Below are positions 55,195-64,000 of a stretch of DNA of 64,000 nucleotides, in pieces. The stretch lies in contig CAKSEE010000003.1 in NCBI GenBank assembly GCA_934446455.1, forward strand, positions 1 to 64,000. Reading direction: 5' to 3'. The stretch is from an uncultured Oscillospiraceae bacterium (GTDB lineage: Bacteria > Bacillota > Clostridia > Oscillospirales > Ruminococcaceae). The notes under the pieces were generated by a model, which made no database searches, was not told the origin of the DNA, and worked only from the letters and a program-made list of their open reading frames with translations. Each line of letters starts with the position of its first letter. Positions within the stretch are counted from its first letter, which is position 1. The translations under genes were made by a program, and so were the position numbers.

Positions 55195-57468
55195 CTAATG
55201 TGCCTTGCCTGCCTCTCCCAGAACTTCCGTCAGACTTTTGAGAAGCCGCCTGTACATTTCAACCACCCTTACGGTGTTTTGCGCGATGTACACCTCGTCA
55301 CCGCCCCGCGCCGCAGCCTCAAGCCGCTCCGCCTGTGCGGAAAGCTCTGCTGCTCCTATCGTGCGCGAGGTGCTTTTCAGCGCGTGCACCAGTATGCGGA
55401 AGCCCTCCGCGTCGCCGTTTTCGCGGCAGCGCAGTATATCCGCGCTCTTGTCCTCCGCAATATACGTGCGCACTATATCAAGGTAAAAGTCCACGTTTTC
55501 GCAGCAGTAGGCGAGCCCTGCGCGCGTGTCGAGAAAGCCCATTTTGTGCAGCGCGTCAAATCCCGTAAGGGGAGCCCTTGCAGCGGCTTCCTGCCTGCGC
55601 TCGCGCACAAGACGCGGCGGAAGCAGCCTTCTCACCGCCGAAAACAGCCCCTGCGAGGACAGCGGCTTCGCAAGGTACTCCGCAAAGCCCGCCGCAAGGT
55701 ACTTTTCGCGGTCGCCCGAAAGCGCGTTTGCCGTGACGACAACAACGGGCGTGTCGGGACACAGCCGCTCGCTGCGTATCGCTTCCATGGTGCGCATTCC
55801 GTCCATTACAGGCATCATGTGGTCGAGGAAAACAAGGTCGTAGTGCCTGCGGCGTATCATTCCGAGCGCCTCCGCGCCGTCGCGGGCGGTGTCCACTATC
55901 GCCCCCGTCCGCGCAAGATTGCCGCGCATCAGCTCGAGATTCATTGCGTTGTCGTCCGCGCATAGTATCCTCACGTCCGCATGGAAACAGGGCGCTGCCG
56001 CAGCGTTCTCCGCCGTAAGCGACAGCTCTCCCACGGGCGTGGGGTCAACGATATCCTGCCTTATACTGAACTGCGCGCAGGTGCCCCTGTCGGGCGCACT
56101 GTCAAGCCGCAGCATGCTGCCCATAAGCGCAAGCAGCCGCGTGACGATGGGCAGCCCCATACCGACGCCGCGCCTGCCCGCGGATTCCGTCACGAGAACG
56201 TCGCGTTCAATGCGGCGCACCGCCTCGCGCGACATTCCCGCGCCGCTGTCGCGAATGCTCACGCTCAGAAAGCCGCTGTGCTCGTCCTCCTGCTCCCACG
56301 TTACGCTCATGGAAGCCCAGCCGTCCTCGGTGAACTTAACGGCGTTCGACAGCAGGTTGTTGAGTATCTGCGTGAGCCTGCCGCCGTCGCCCGAAAGCAC
56401 GCCCGGTATGCGCGGGTCGATGTCGAAGCGCAGCTCCACGGGCTTGCCCTGCGCGTAGTGCTCCGCGCACGCGGCGGCGTCGTGCAGCACGGCGGCGGTA
56501 GAATACGGCGCGTTCTCAATGCTGAACTCTCCCGAATCAAATTCTGTATAGTCTATGGCGTTGTTTACAACCGAAAGCAGCGTTTTGCCCGCGCTGCGTA
56601 TCTTTTCGGAGCAGCGCGCGGTTTCTTCCTCGTTGGTGCTGCTGATTATCCTTTCGTTGTAGCCGAGTATCGCGTTAATCGGCGTGCGCACGTCGTGCGA
56701 CATTGCCGAGAGAAAGTCGGTCTTGGCGCGGCTCGCGAGCTGCGCGGTGTTCATCGCCTCGTTTGCCTCGTCGCGCGCGTGGGAAAGCTCTCTGTTAGCG
56801 TTTACGAGCGCCTGATAATCGGGCGTTTCAAGCGAAAACATGAGCATGACAAATCCCACCGAAACGGAAAACAGGAAGAACAGCACATTCGGGAACATAA
56901 GCTGCACCACGGGTCCCGAGATAAGCACGGCAATGTACACCAGCAGCGAAAAGCGCTGGTTTTTGCGGAACTGCCCGAAATGCGTGAGGAAAATAATAAT
57001 GCTGCCCGCGACAGTTGCCAGCGGCAGCGCATGAATCGCATAATAAAACGGCCCGTGGACATAACCGTCCGCGCGCGTAAAGGAAAATATGAATCCCGTG
57101 GGGACGTTTACAGCCAGCACCACCGACGCCACAGCCGTAACTATGCGCTGAATGCGCATGACAATGCCGTTTTCCGCGTCCATGCCAACGCACGTTACAC
57201 AGTAAAGTATAAAACGGTACTCCAGAAGCAGGTCGGACGCGAGGTAAAGCGTGTTGAGCGCGGTGTTGAGCCACACGGGCACAAGGTAAGCATAGCTTAT
57301 CGTGACCGCCGTTACAATATCGAGCGAAACGGCGGCGGCAAGCGTCAGCGCAAGCGCCTTGAAGCGCCTGTTGCGCACAGGCTCGGAGTTGTACTGAAGC
57401 CTCATATACACGTTGAGGACGATAAGGAAAGTAAGCGCGCTCAGCTCAAAGTAGATGTTATACAGCAT
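55195..57468 (-). CDS. Hybrid sensor histidine kinase with receiver and HPt domains
   Basis: 757 residues. About seven membrane helices fill residues 1-215. The HisKA box is FLSAMSHDVRTPINAILGY (His about 260), the HATPase has NLLSNAVKF and GVGMGLPIV. A receiver (ILCADDNAMNLELM, phosphorylated Asp in VFLDHMMPVMDG about 555) and an HPt domain (IVHALKSTSRTIG, His about 700) follow, giving a full phosphorelay in one protein. A membrane-spanning sensor without a large outer domain. The response regulator gene lies just upstream. Signal unknown. Confidence 0.92.
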   Translation of the reverse strand: MLYNIYFELSALTFLIVLNVYMRLQYNSEPVRNRRFKALALTLAAAVSLDIVTAVTISYAYLVPVWLNTALNTLYLASDLLLEYRFILYCVTCVGMDAENGIVMRIQRIVTAVASVVLAVNVPTGFIFSFTRADGYVHGPFYYAIHALPLATVAGSIIIFLTHFGQFRKNQRFSLLVYIAVLISGPVVQLMFPNVLFFLFSVSVGFVMLMFSLETPDYQALVNANRELSHARDEANEAMNTAQLASRAKTDFLSAMSHDVRTPINAILGYNERIISSTNEEETARCSEKIRSAGKTLLSVVNNAIDYTEFDSGEFSIENAPYSTAAVLHDAAACAEHYAQGKPVELRFDIDPRIPGVLSGDGGRLTQILNNLLSNAVKFTEDGWASMSVTWEQEDEHSGFLSVSIRDSGAGMSREAVRRIERDVLVTESAGRRGVGMGLPIVTRLLALMGSMLRLDSAPDRGTCAQFSIRQDIVDPTPVGELSLTAENAAAAPCFHADVRILCADDNAMNLELMRGNLARTGAIVDTARDGAEALGMIRRRHYDLVFLDHMMPVMDGMRTMEAIRSERLCPDTPVVVVTANALSGDREKYLAAGFAEYLAKPLSSQGLFSAVRRLLPPRLVRERRQEAAARAPLTGFDALHKMGFLDTRAGLAYCCENVDFYLDIVRTYIAEDKSADILRCRENGDAEGFRILVHALKSTSRTIGAAELSAQAERLEAAARGGDEVYIAQNTVRVVEMYRRLLKSLTEVLGEAGKAH

Positions 57469-57490
57469 AGCGTGTCCTCACAATGCGGCT

Positions 57491-57874
57491 TCAGCCCTCG
57501 GGCGAGAGCATGGCCTGCACCTTTGCAAGAAGCTCCTGCGGCAGGAAGGGCTTTTTAAGGTATGAGTTCACCCCGAGCCTTATAGCCTCGCGCACCGTTT
57601 CCTGCGTTGCCGATGCGGTAAGGAACATCACGGGTATGTTCTTTGTGGCCTCGCCCTGGCGTATGCTGGAAAGCGTGTTGTAGCCGTTCAGCAGCGGCAT
57701 TTCAATGTCAAGCAGTATAAGGTCAACGGGCGGGTTCGCGCTGTTGCGCAGGTAATCAAGGCAGTACACGCCCGACGGCACGGATACTACCTCGTAGTCG
57801 TTCTGAGAGAGGATAAACTCGCACATCTTTATAGTAATAAGGTCGTCGTCAACGACCATGATTCTTTTTTTCAT
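57491..57874 (-). CDS. Single-domain response regulator
   Basis: 127 residues, CheY-like receiver only. VDDDLITIKMCE at the start, phosphorylated Asp in LILLDIEMPLLNG (about 56), the switch Thr in FLTASAT and Lys in KKPFLP. No output domain. It probably takes phosphate from the hybrid kinase encoded 22 bases downstream. Confidence 0.9.
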   Translation of the reverse strand: MKKRIMVVDDDLITIKMCEFILSQNDYEVVSVPSGVYCLDYLRNSANPPVDLILLDIEMPLLNGYNTLSSIRQGEATKNIPVMFLTASATQETVREAIRLGVNSYLKKPFLPQELLAKVQAMLSPEG

Positions 57875-57934
57875 TTGTAATCAGCTGCTCCTTGGATTTT
57901 TTGCACGGCTCAAATCACGCGCCGCTATAATTAT

Positions 57935-57963
57935 ATGATAACATAATCCACCCTGAATTGCAA
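57935..57963 (-). promoter_or_regulatory. Promoter of the two-component pair
   Basis: Minus strand TTGCAA (57958-57963), 17-base spacer, TATCAT (57935-57940). The 380-base gap 57875-58253 holds this and the divergent rpmG promoter; nothing coding was seen in it. Confidence 0.55.
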
Positions 57964-58094
57964 CAGGATAATCTATTAAATATGTCAAATATGCCTAATT
58001 GCACAAATTACAAGCAGATTTTTGTTTCTTTTTGCCAAAACAGGCGTTGCGCATACTGCGTTGAGCGGATATTACAAAAAATATTAAAAAGTGC

Positions 58095-58123
58095 TTGACA
58101 AGCGGGGTTTTTTGTGGTAAAAT
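58095..58123 (+). promoter_or_regulatory. Promoter of the rpmG-secE-nusG-rplK-rplA operon
   Basis: TTGACA (58095-58100), 17-base spacer, TAAAAT (58118-58123), about 130 bases before rpmG. Confidence 0.85.
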
Positions 58124-58253
58124 ATTATTACCTCGAATGGGGTGCTATTTTTTTGTGCGTTTTTTCGCATACAGTTCCCCGTTAAATCCGCAATTCCGCG
58201 GCTGAGGGAGGCAATAATGCCCACAACGGGCGGTAAATAGGAGGTGCCGAAAA

Positions 58254-58403
58254 ATGAGAGTTAAAATCACACTGGCGTGTTCTGAATGCAAGCAGCGCAA
58301 CTACAACACCATGAAGAACAAGAAGAACGACCCTGACAGACTTGAGATGAACAAGTACTGCCGTTTCTGCAAGAAGCATACTCTTCACAAGGAAACTAAG
58401 TAA
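58254..58403 (+). CDS. rpmG: 50S ribosomal protein L33
   Basis: 49 residues, ATG at 58254 after AGGAGG. It reads [17 protein letters not shown] and ends [14 protein letters not shown], with two CxxC pairs for zinc (the Cys-containing L33 form). First gene of the operon; its place before secE is standard. Confidence 0.97.
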   Translation: MRVKITLACSECKQRNYNTMKNKKNDPDRLEMNKYCRFCKKHTLHKETK

Positions 58404-58423
58404 TTCAGAAGGGAGAGTCACAA

Positions 58424-58735
58424 ATGGCAAAGGATTTGGACATCGAAAAGGTTGCTCCCGATGAATCTGCTGAGCAGAAAGGTCAAGGCAAGGCAAAGAA
58501 GCCCAAGGACGAGAAGGCTAAGAAGGCCGGCAAGAACGGCAAGCCCAAGAAGTCTATAGTCAAGTTTTTCAAGGACGCAAGGTCCGAGTTCAAGAAGGTC
58601 GTATGGCCTACCCCGAAGGAAACCACGCATAACACAATCGTCGTTATCGTGATGTGCGGTCTTGCCGCGCTGTTCATCTTCGGCATAGACTCGCTCTTTG
58701 CACTGATAAACAAGCTGGTTCTCGGCATGGGTTAA
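58424..58735 (+). CDS. secE: Preprotein translocase subunit SecE
   Basis: 103 residues. A Lys-rich cytoplasmic start of about 40 residues, then the conserved FFKDARSEFKKVVWPTPKET and one membrane helix (IVVIVMCGLAALFIFGI). Part of the SecYEG channel. Confidence 0.95.
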   Translation: MAKDLDIEKVAPDESAEQKGQGKAKKPKDEKAKKAGKNGKPKKSIVKFFKDARSEFKKVVWPTPKETTHNTIVVIVMCGLAALFIFGIDSLFALINKLVLGMG

Positions 58736-58752
58736 GACGCTAGGGGGAAAAC

Positions 58753-59280
58753 ATGGCTGATTCAGAAGTAAAGTGGTATATACTCCACACCTATTCGGGA
58801 TACGAAAAGAAGGTTGCAGCAGACCTTATGAAGGTTGTTGAGAACAGAAATCTCCAGCACCTTATAGAGGACGTTGCAGTGCCTACGACCAAGCGCACGG
58901 TCGAGAAAGAAGACGGAAAAGTTGACGAGGTCGAGGACAAGGTATATCCCGGGTATGTTTTTGTAAAGATGGTCAAGACCGACGAGTCGTGGCAGATATG
59001 CAGAAACACCAGAGGCGTTACAGGCTTCGTAGGTCCCGAATCAAAGCCCACCCCTCTCAGCGAGGAAGAGGTCAGGAACCTTGAGCACTCTTCAAAGACC
59101 GTTACGGCTTCGTTCGAGGTCGGCGACAGAGTGGTTATCAAGAGCGGTGTGCTCGAAAACTTTGAGGGCGTCGTTAAGGAAATCGACACAGAACAGCAGT
59201 CCGCCGTTGTGGAGGTCAGCAATATGTTCGGTGAAGCAACGCCCACCACGGTCGAGCTTTCCGCTATCCGCAAGATATAA
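58753..59280 (+). CDS. nusG: Transcription antitermination factor NusG
   Basis: 175 residues. N-terminal NGN domain (KWYILHTYSGYEKKV...PGYVFVKM) and C-terminal KOW domain (FEVGDRVVIKSGVLENFEGVV). Binds RNA polymerase and couples transcription with translation. Between secE and rplK as usual. Confidence 0.97.
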   Translation: MADSEVKWYILHTYSGYEKKVAADLMKVVENRNLQHLIEDVAVPTTKRTVEKEDGKVDEVEDKVYPGYVFVKMVKTDESWQICRNTRGVTGFVGPESKPTPLSEEEVRNLEHSSKTVTASFEVGDRVVIKSGVLENFEGVVKEIDTEQQSAVVEVSNMFGEATPTTVELSAIRKI

Positions 59281-59318
59281 GCGGAATTTCTTCAAAATTT
59301 TAATGGAGGTTGTTTATA

Positions 59319-59744
59319 ATGGCACAGAAGGTTACAGGATTTATCAAGTTACAGATTCCTGCTGGTAAGGCTACGCCTGCTCCCCCTGTTGGCCCTGCAC
59401 TCGGTCAGCACGGTGTAAACATCATGGCGTTCACCAAGGAGTTCAACGAGCGTACCAAGGACAAGGCAGGTCTTATTATCCCTGTTGTTATCACGGTTTA
59501 CGCAGACAGAAGCTTCACATTCATCACCAAGACTCCTCCTGCAAGCGTACTCATCAAGAAGGCTTGCAAGATTGAGAGCGGTTCGGGCGTTCCCAACAAG
59601 ACCAAGGTTGCAAAGATTACCAAGGCTCAGCTCAAGGAAATCGCAGAAACCAAGATGCCCGACCTTAACGCTGCAAACATCGATACAGCAATGTCCATGA
59701 TTGCCGGCACGGCTCGTTCCATGGGCGTAGAGGTAGTTGACTAA
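59319..59744 (+). CDS. rplK: 50S ribosomal protein L11
   Basis: 141 residues from ATG at 59319, after GGAGG. Typical start [20 protein letters not shown] and [14 protein letters not shown], ending SMGVEVVD. Binds 23S rRNA in the GTPase centre. Confidence 0.98.
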   Translation: MAQKVTGFIKLQIPAGKATPAPPVGPALGQHGVNIMAFTKEFNERTKDKAGLIIPVVITVYADRSFTFITKTPPASVLIKKACKIESGSGVPNKTKVAKITKAQLKEIAETKMPDLNAANIDTAMSMIAGTARSMGVEVVD

Positions 59745-59795
59745 TAATACAGTGGGAGGATTTATTCCGCTTGACCACAAGGAGGATAATATACA

Positions 59796-60488
59796 ATGAA
59801 ACACGGTAAGAAGTACGTTGAAAGCACAAAGCTCGTTGATTCCACCAAGGTTTACGAATCCGGCGAAGCTCTTGATTTAGTATGCAAGACCGCAAAGGCA
59901 AAGTTCGACGAGACCGTTGAGCTGCACATCCGTCTGGGTGTTGACTCCCGCCACGCTGACCAGCAGGTTCGCGGCGCCGTAGTTCTTCCCAACGGTACCG
60001 GTAAGACCATCAGAACCCTCGTATTCTGCAAGCCCGAGAAGGAAGCTGACGCTAAGGCGGCAGGTGCGGATTACATCGCAGACAACGAGACCGTTGCCAA
60101 GATTAACGGCGGCTGGATGGATTTCGAGGTTGTTATCGCAACTCCCGACATGATGGGCGTTGTCGGCAGACTCGGTAAGGTTCTCGGTCCGAGAGGACTT
60201 ATGCCTAACCCCAAGGCTGGTACTGTTACCCCTGATGTAGCTAAGGCTGTTACCGACGCTAAGGCAGGTAAGATTGAGTACCGTCTTGACAAGGCAAACA
60301 TCATTCACTGCCCTATCGGCAAGGCATCGTTCGGCGCAGGCAAGCTCGAGGAGAACTTCAACGCGCTTATGGAAGCTGTAGCAAAGGCTAAGCCCGCTGC
60401 TGCAAAGGGTCAGTATATCAAGTCCTGCACCGTTTCTTCCACAATGGGCCCCGGCGTTAAGGTTAACACCACCAGATTCGGCGTTTAA
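59796..60488 (+). CDS. rplA: 50S ribosomal protein L1
   Basis: 230 residues. It has [14 protein letters not shown] and [19 protein letters not shown], the conserved RNA-binding core. L1 usually represses its own operon by binding the mRNA leader. Last gene of the unit, followed by a strong terminator instead of rplJ-rplL. Confidence 0.98.
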   Translation: MKHGKKYVESTKLVDSTKVYESGEALDLVCKTAKAKFDETVELHIRLGVDSRHADQQVRGAVVLPNGTGKTIRTLVFCKPEKEADAKAAGADYIADNETVAKINGGWMDFEVVIATPDMMGVVGRLGKVLGPRGLMPNPKAGTVTPDVAKAVTDAKAGKIEYRLDKANIIHCPIGKASFGAGKLEENFNALMEAVAKAKPAAAKGQYIKSCTVSSTMGPGVKVNTTRFGV

Positions 60489-60509
60489 TATCTGATACAG
60501 ATACAATTT

Positions 60510-60530
60510 CCCCGCTCGTTCTGAGCGGGG
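60510..60530 (+). terminator. Terminator after rplA
   Basis: CCCCGCTC / GAGCGGGG with a 5-base loop, followed by ATTTTTTG. Confidence 0.92.
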
Positions 60531-60661
60531 ATTTTTTGTGCCTATAAAAGTCGCACATACCAAAAGCCGCAGGAAATTCCCGCCATTTTAACTGAACGCA
60601 CTGCTGCAAGTTGATATGTTTTAGGCAAAACGCTGAAAGAAAAGAAAATCCCATTTGCCTA

Positions 60662-60690
60662 TTGACTTTATAGGTTTTGTATGTTATAAT
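60662..60690 (+). promoter_or_regulatory. Promoter of cysK
   Basis: TTGACT (60662-60667), 17-base spacer, TATAAT (60685-60690), about 57 bases before the start. Confidence 0.8.
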
Positions 60691-60747
60691 CTGATTGTAA
60701 GATAACAGCGAAAGCTGAACACACCGGTTATGACGGAGGAAACAACA

Positions 60748-61677
60748 ATGAAAGTGTACGATTCTGTGACAGAGCTTGTCGGCTCTACTCCCCTGCTTGA
60801 ACTGAAGAAAATTGAAAAGGAAGAGGGGCTCGGCGCGAAGATTTACGCGAAGCTTGAGCTTTTTAACCCGGGCGGAAGCGTAAAGGACAGAATAGCAAAG
60901 GCAATGATCGAGAATGCCGAAAAAATAGGCGCGCTCAAAGAGGGCAGCGTAATAATCGAGCCTACCAGCGGCAACACGGGTATAGGGCTTTGCTCCATTG
61001 CAGCGGCGAAGGGCTACCGCATAATCATCACCATGCCTGAAACGATGAGCGTTGAGCGCCGCAATCTGATGAAGGCATACGGTGCGGAACTCGTTCTGAC
61101 TGACGGCTCCAAGGGTATGAAGGGAGCCATCGAAAAGGCAAATGAGCTTGCCGGGGAGATTCCGAACAGCTTTATCCCCGGGCAGTTCGTGAACCCCGTA
61201 AACCCTGCAACGCATGAGCAGACCACGGGCGTTGAGATATGGAACGACACCGACGGCACAATCGATATTTTCGTTGCGGGCGTCGGCACGGGCGGCACTA
61301 TTTCCGGTACGGGCAAGGCGCTTAAGGAGCGCAAGCCCTCTGTAAAGGTAGTTGCTATAGAGCCGAAGAGCTCCCCCGTCCTCTCCGAGGGTCACGCAGG
61401 TTCGCATAAAATTCAGGGTATCGGCGCAGGGTTCGTCCCCGACACACTGAACACAAAGATTTACGACGAGATAATCCCCGTTGAGAACGAGGACGCATTT
61501 GAAACAGGCAGGCGCATTGCCCGCACGGAGGGCGTGCTTGTCGGAATATCCTCGGGAGCGGCTCTGTGGGCTGCAATTCAGCTTGCAAAGCGCGAGGAGA
61601 ACAAGGGCAAGACGATAGTCGTACTGCTGCCCGACACAGGCGAGAGATACCTCTCCACGCCGATGTTCGCTGAATAA
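60748..61677 (+). CDS. cysK: Cysteine synthase (O-acetylserine sulfhydrylase)
   Basis: 309 residues from ATG at 60748, after CGGAGG. PLP enzyme: the Lys is in [15 protein letters not shown], with [11 protein letters not shown], the phosphate-binding [13 protein letters not shown] and a final [11 protein letters not shown]. It makes cysteine from O-acetylserine and sulfide. Single-gene unit with its own promoter and terminator. Confidence 0.96.
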   Translation: MKVYDSVTELVGSTPLLELKKIEKEEGLGAKIYAKLELFNPGGSVKDRIAKAMIENAEKIGALKEGSVIIEPTSGNTGIGLCSIAAAKGYRIIITMPETMSVERRNLMKAYGAELVLTDGSKGMKGAIEKANELAGEIPNSFIPGQFVNPVNPATHEQTTGVEIWNDTDGTIDIFVAGVGTGGTISGTGKALKERKPSVKVVAIEPKSSPVLSEGHAGSHKIQGIGAGFVPDTLNTKIYDEIIPVENEDAFETGRRIARTEGVLVGISSGAALWAAIQLAKREENKGKTIVVLLPDTGERYLSTPMFAE

Positions 61678-61700
61678 AATGCTTGTGTCCGAAATGGCTG

Positions 61701-61728
61701 GAAGCCCTCTCATAATCGGGAGGGCTTC
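61701..61728 (+). terminator. Terminator after cysK
   Basis: GAAGCCCT / AGGGCTTC stem with extra C-G pairs towards the loop, then TCTTTTTG. It lies just before the end of the convergent hydrolase gene. Confidence 0.88.
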
Positions 61729-61736
61729 TCTTTTTG

Positions 61737-62468
61737 TCAGCACGTATTCGCCGCTTTCTCAATAAGCTCGTTAAGGCGCTGCGGGAAAAGCATCGGGATA
61801 TTATGAGCGGCTTTTTCCCACACCTCGGCGGTACAGCGGCGGTTGAGCTTCGCAAGCGTAAAAATGCTGTCCTTTACTTCGCGCTGCTCTTTCGCGCCGC
61901 AAATGGCGTACACGGGGAAATCCACGCGGCCGAACCCCTGCACCGATTCGACGGTTATACCGTTGTCGGCTACGCTGCGCGCCGTTTCGGGCTTAACGCG
62001 CTGCATCTGCTCCACAAACTCCGCACGCTCCTCTGCCGAAAAGCCGTTGAGCCTGCCGATGAGCCTGCACAGCGGCTTCTTTTTGAAAAGCCGCAGGCTC
62101 TTTTCGTTGGAAGCAATGACCTTTTCAAGCATTTCCGCGGGTTTTATGAGCCACGGGCTTACAATAACCGCCGCATTTAACAGCTCGGGCCGCTCTGCGC
62201 AGAGCCTGTACGCCAGCTGCGCGCCAAGCGAAAATCCCACAAGCGTTACCCTGCTTCCAAGCCCGCCGATAAAATCGCCGAGCGCCGCAATCTGGGCGTC
62301 CGTATTGAAAACCTGCGCGGTTTCCCTGCCGTAGCCCATAAGGTGCGGCACGATAATACAATACTTCTCCGCAAGAACATACTGTTTTGCAAAAGTGTTT
62401 ACATAATTCGCGCCGTGAAGCATTACGATTATTTTCTCATGCTTAGCGCCAAACTCCTCGTAATACAA
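61737..62468 (-). CDS. Alpha/beta hydrolase
   Basis: 243 residues. TTG start at 62468 with GGAGGGG 8 bases before it. HG motif in IVMLHGANYV, nucleophile Ser in LVGFSLGAQLAY (about 97), a late Asp/His pair in FPVYAICGAKEQREVKDSIF and EKAAHNIPM. Substrate unknown; the size suggests a small-molecule esterase or similar. Confidence 0.82.
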   Translation of the reverse strand: MYYEEFGAKHEKIIVMLHGANYVNTFAKQYVLAEKYCIIVPHLMGYGRETAQVFNTDAQIAALGDFIGGLGSRVTLVGFSLGAQLAYRLCAERPELLNAAVIVSPWLIKPAEMLEKVIASNEKSLRLFKKKPLCRLIGRLNGFSAEERAEFVEQMQRVKPETARSVADNGITVESVQGFGRVDFPVYAICGAKEQREVKDSIFTLAKLNRRCTAEVWEKAAHNIPMLFPQRLNELIEKAANTC

Positions 62469-62539
62469 TGAAATCCCCTCCGTTCTGTCTTAACGGGTAT
62501 ACGCAACACCCGTTACCTTATAATAATTATACAACAAAA

Positions 62540-62562
62540 CCCCACGCTTGTCAAGCATGGGG
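62540..62562. terminator. Terminator between the hydrolase genes
   Basis: CCCCACGCTTG / CAAGCATGGGG with one mismatch, followed by TCTGTTTTTTT on the plus strand and TTTTG on the minus. Confidence 0.8.
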
Positions 62563-62579
62563 TCTGTTTTTTTGGGGAC

Positions 62580-62860
62580 TCACCACCCGCGGATTATTGC
62601 GGAAATTTTTTTGTCAATATCCATTCGCGACTGCCTGCACTCCTTGGGGAACTTTTTAGCGGCAGAGAACGCAGCCGCCACAAATAATCCGCCGATAACG
62701 GGAAATGCCATGCGCAGCATTCGCTCGGGAAATGCGAAATGCGTGAGGTGGTCGTCGGAGGAATCGCCGAGCATTACAATAAAACACCGTCCGCGCCCTC
62801 AAGCGGGTAATATACGCCGTAAAACCCGTCCTTTTCTACTCTGAAGTATTGTTTTTTCAT
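62580..62860 (-). pseudogene. Decayed acyl-CoA thioester hydrolase/BAAT-like gene
   Basis: A good ribosome site (AAAGGAGAGG) precedes ATG at 62860, and the first 28 codons read KKQYFRVEKDGFYGVYYPLE. One base is then missing in a run of four T (plus-strand A at 62781-62784); correcting it gives GVFIVMLGDSSDDHLTHF, the start of a BAAT-type hydrolase core. The sequence then jumps to what looks like the C-terminal part (ERMLRMAFPVIGGLFV... DIDKKISAIIRGW). Most of the catalytic domain is missing, so it cannot be functional. Confidence 0.65.
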
Positions 62861-62961
62861 GTTTCCTCTCCTTTATTCTGCGTGTCAGACCGCAGTTAGT
62901 CGAAAATAACTTCAGCATTATTATAGCACCTCTCAACAGCTTTGTCAAGAGGTGCCGCATT

Positions 62962-64000
62962 TTATTTATCCTGCTTTTCCTGAACCGGAAGTCTGAAATA
63001 AGTATCTGCAAGCTCGTGAAGCCGCGCAGCGTACGCGTCTGTGGTGGCGCCCTGCTTCATGCGCCACTTCCAGTTGCCGCCGAGGGTTGAGGGTACGTTC
63101 ATTCTCGCCTGCGCGCCAAGCCCGAGCACGTCCTGCATGGGAACTATGGCAAGCGCTGCGGGACTTGCGTAAACGCCCCTTATAAAGCAGCCCTGAACCT
63201 TCTCAAACAGCCCCTTATTCAGGTAGCGCTTAGCCATCGCGCGTGAAGCACCGTCCGCCTCCCTGTACCACTGAACGACTGTCGCGTTATCGTGCGTTCC
63301 CGTGTAGGCAACGCAGTTTTCGGGATAGCGGTGCGGCAGGTGGTCGTTGTCGGCGTTCTCGGAGTTGAAGCCGAACTGAAGCACCCTCATTCCCGGGAAG
63401 CCCGAATCGCTCAGCAGCTTCTTTACGCTGTCGAAAATGTCGCCGAGATCCTCCGCAATGATGTTCACCTCGCCAAGCTCCGCGCGTATCGCGTTGAAAA
63501 GGTCCATGCCGGGACCGTGCTCCCATGTTCCCTTTTCAGCGGTAGCGCTTCCGAACGGTATCGCGTAATAAGTATCGAACGCGCGGAAGTGGTCTATGCG
63601 CAGCATATCGTAGTATTCCGCAGATTTTCTTACGCGCCTTATCCACCACTCGTAGCCCGTGCGCTTCATCTCCACCCAGTCGTAGAGCGGGTTGCCCCAC
63701 AGCTGACCCGTCTTTGAGAAATAGTCGGGCGGCACGCCTGCAACGCGGCGCGGGTTGCGGCGCTCGTCAAGCTCGAAGAGCTCGGGCTGCGCCCACACGT
63801 CCGCGCAGTCGGGCGACACGTAAATCGGAATATCGCCGATTATCTTTATGCCGTTCTTATTGCAGTAGCGGTGGAATCTGTCCCACTGACGAAAGAAAAG
63901 GTACTGCGTGAATTTTATGCAGTGTATCTCGTCCTTGAGCTCCTCCGTGTAGCGCTCCATGGCGTCGGGCAGGCGCATTTTGATGTCGTCGTCCCACTGC
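62962..64000 (-). CDS. malQ: 4-alpha-glucanotransferase (amylomaltase), 3' part
   Basis: About 345 C-terminal residues; the gene continues past the right edge (the frame reads QWDDDIKMRLPDAMER without a start). GH77 motifs: IIGDIPIYVSPDCADVW, GVPPDYFSKTGQLWGNPLYDW, LRIDHFRAFDTYY (nucleophile Asp) and IIAEDLGDIFD (acid Glu), with YTGTHDN after them. It transfers alpha-1,4-glucan chains in maltodextrin or glycogen use. Confidence 0.95.
   Translation of the reverse strand, partial: QWDDDIKMRLPDAMERYTEELKDEIHCIKFTQYLFFRQWDRFHRYCNKNGIKIIGDIPIYVSPDCADVWAQPELFELDERRNPRRVAGVPPDYFSKTGQLWGNPLYDWVEMKRTGYEWWIRRVRKSAEYYDMLRIDHFRAFDTYYAIPFGSATAEKGTWEHGPGMDLFNAIRAELGEVNIIAEDLGDIFDSVKKLLSDSGFPGMRVLQFGFNSENADNDHLPHRYPENCVAYTGTHDNATVVQWYREADGASRAMAKRYLNKGLFEKVQGCFIRGVYASPAALAIVPMQDVLGLGAQARMNVPSTLGGNWKWRMKQGATTDAYAARLHELADTYFRLPVQEKQDK

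Noticed and set aside
55981..57558. Long open frame antisense to the hybrid kinase
   Set aside because: Shadow composition; the kinase has all motifs in order.
58060..58250. tRNA gene (often tRNA-Trp) near rpmG-secE
   Set aside because: No cloverleaf or CCA-like end could be found by eye; only the promoter and leader are present.

Overview
The window is a spore-forming, low-GC-lineage Gram-positive (Clostridia; most like Oscillospiraceae/Ruminococcaceae) chromosome carrying an integrative conjugative element (ICE) of the Tn1549/CTn type. The host assignment rests on spoIVA, a SipL-like protein, a small acid-soluble spore protein, the mreBCD-mrdA cluster and the rpmG-secE-nusG-rplK-rplA operon. 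Base composition changes visibly near 32.3 kb: the left half is moderately AT-rich, the right half is rich in GCG/CGC codons.

Region 1 (1-1,930): the end of a second mobile element, with a large serine recombinase and a small upstream gene. It sits inside the helicase gene of the ICE, cutting it at the GTP(V) motif; the rest of that element lies left of the window.

Region 2 (about 1,930-32,200): the ICE, almost all transcribed right to left. In transcription order it has a Cys-rich small protein, a replication initiator, ParA, ParB, an 87-aa protein, a zeta-like kinase, PcfB/DUF3801, the VirD4 coupling protein, a Maff2 pilin-like protein, a VirB6/TrbL-like protein, PrgI, VirB4, a CD1108-like membrane protein, two small proteins, topoisomerase III, a large surface protein, a double SpoVG protein and a giant methylase/helicase. 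A DinJ-YoeB toxin-antitoxin pair is set in on the opposite strand. The relaxase, integrase and left end are not in view. The giant gene has a one-base frameshift as well as the insertion. It also carries a nested TnpV-like gene in another frame. Two unusual repeat families are present: a 16-bp palindrome placed before several ICE genes, and a three-hairpin element with compensated stems inside two coding regions.

Region 3 (32.3-46.1 kb): sporulation genes (sipL-like, spoIVA, ssp), a PerR/Fur regulator, a methylthioadenosine salvage cluster (mtnA, a methyltransferase, an MTA/SAH deaminase), two CobW-type GTPases (one with a very His-rich segment), a lipoprotein, an HTH-AbrB regulator with an ABC exporter, and an SLC13-like permease.

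Region 4 (46.2-57.9 kb): rlmD-prfB, mgsA, a MinD-like ATPase, then mrdA-mreD-mreC-mreB for cell shape, followed by a two-component pair.

Region 5 (58-64 kb): rpmG-secE-nusG-rplK-rplA without rplJL, then cysK, an alpha/beta hydrolase, a decayed hydrolase pseudogene and the 3' part of malQ. No rRNA, tRNA or CRISPR array was seen.
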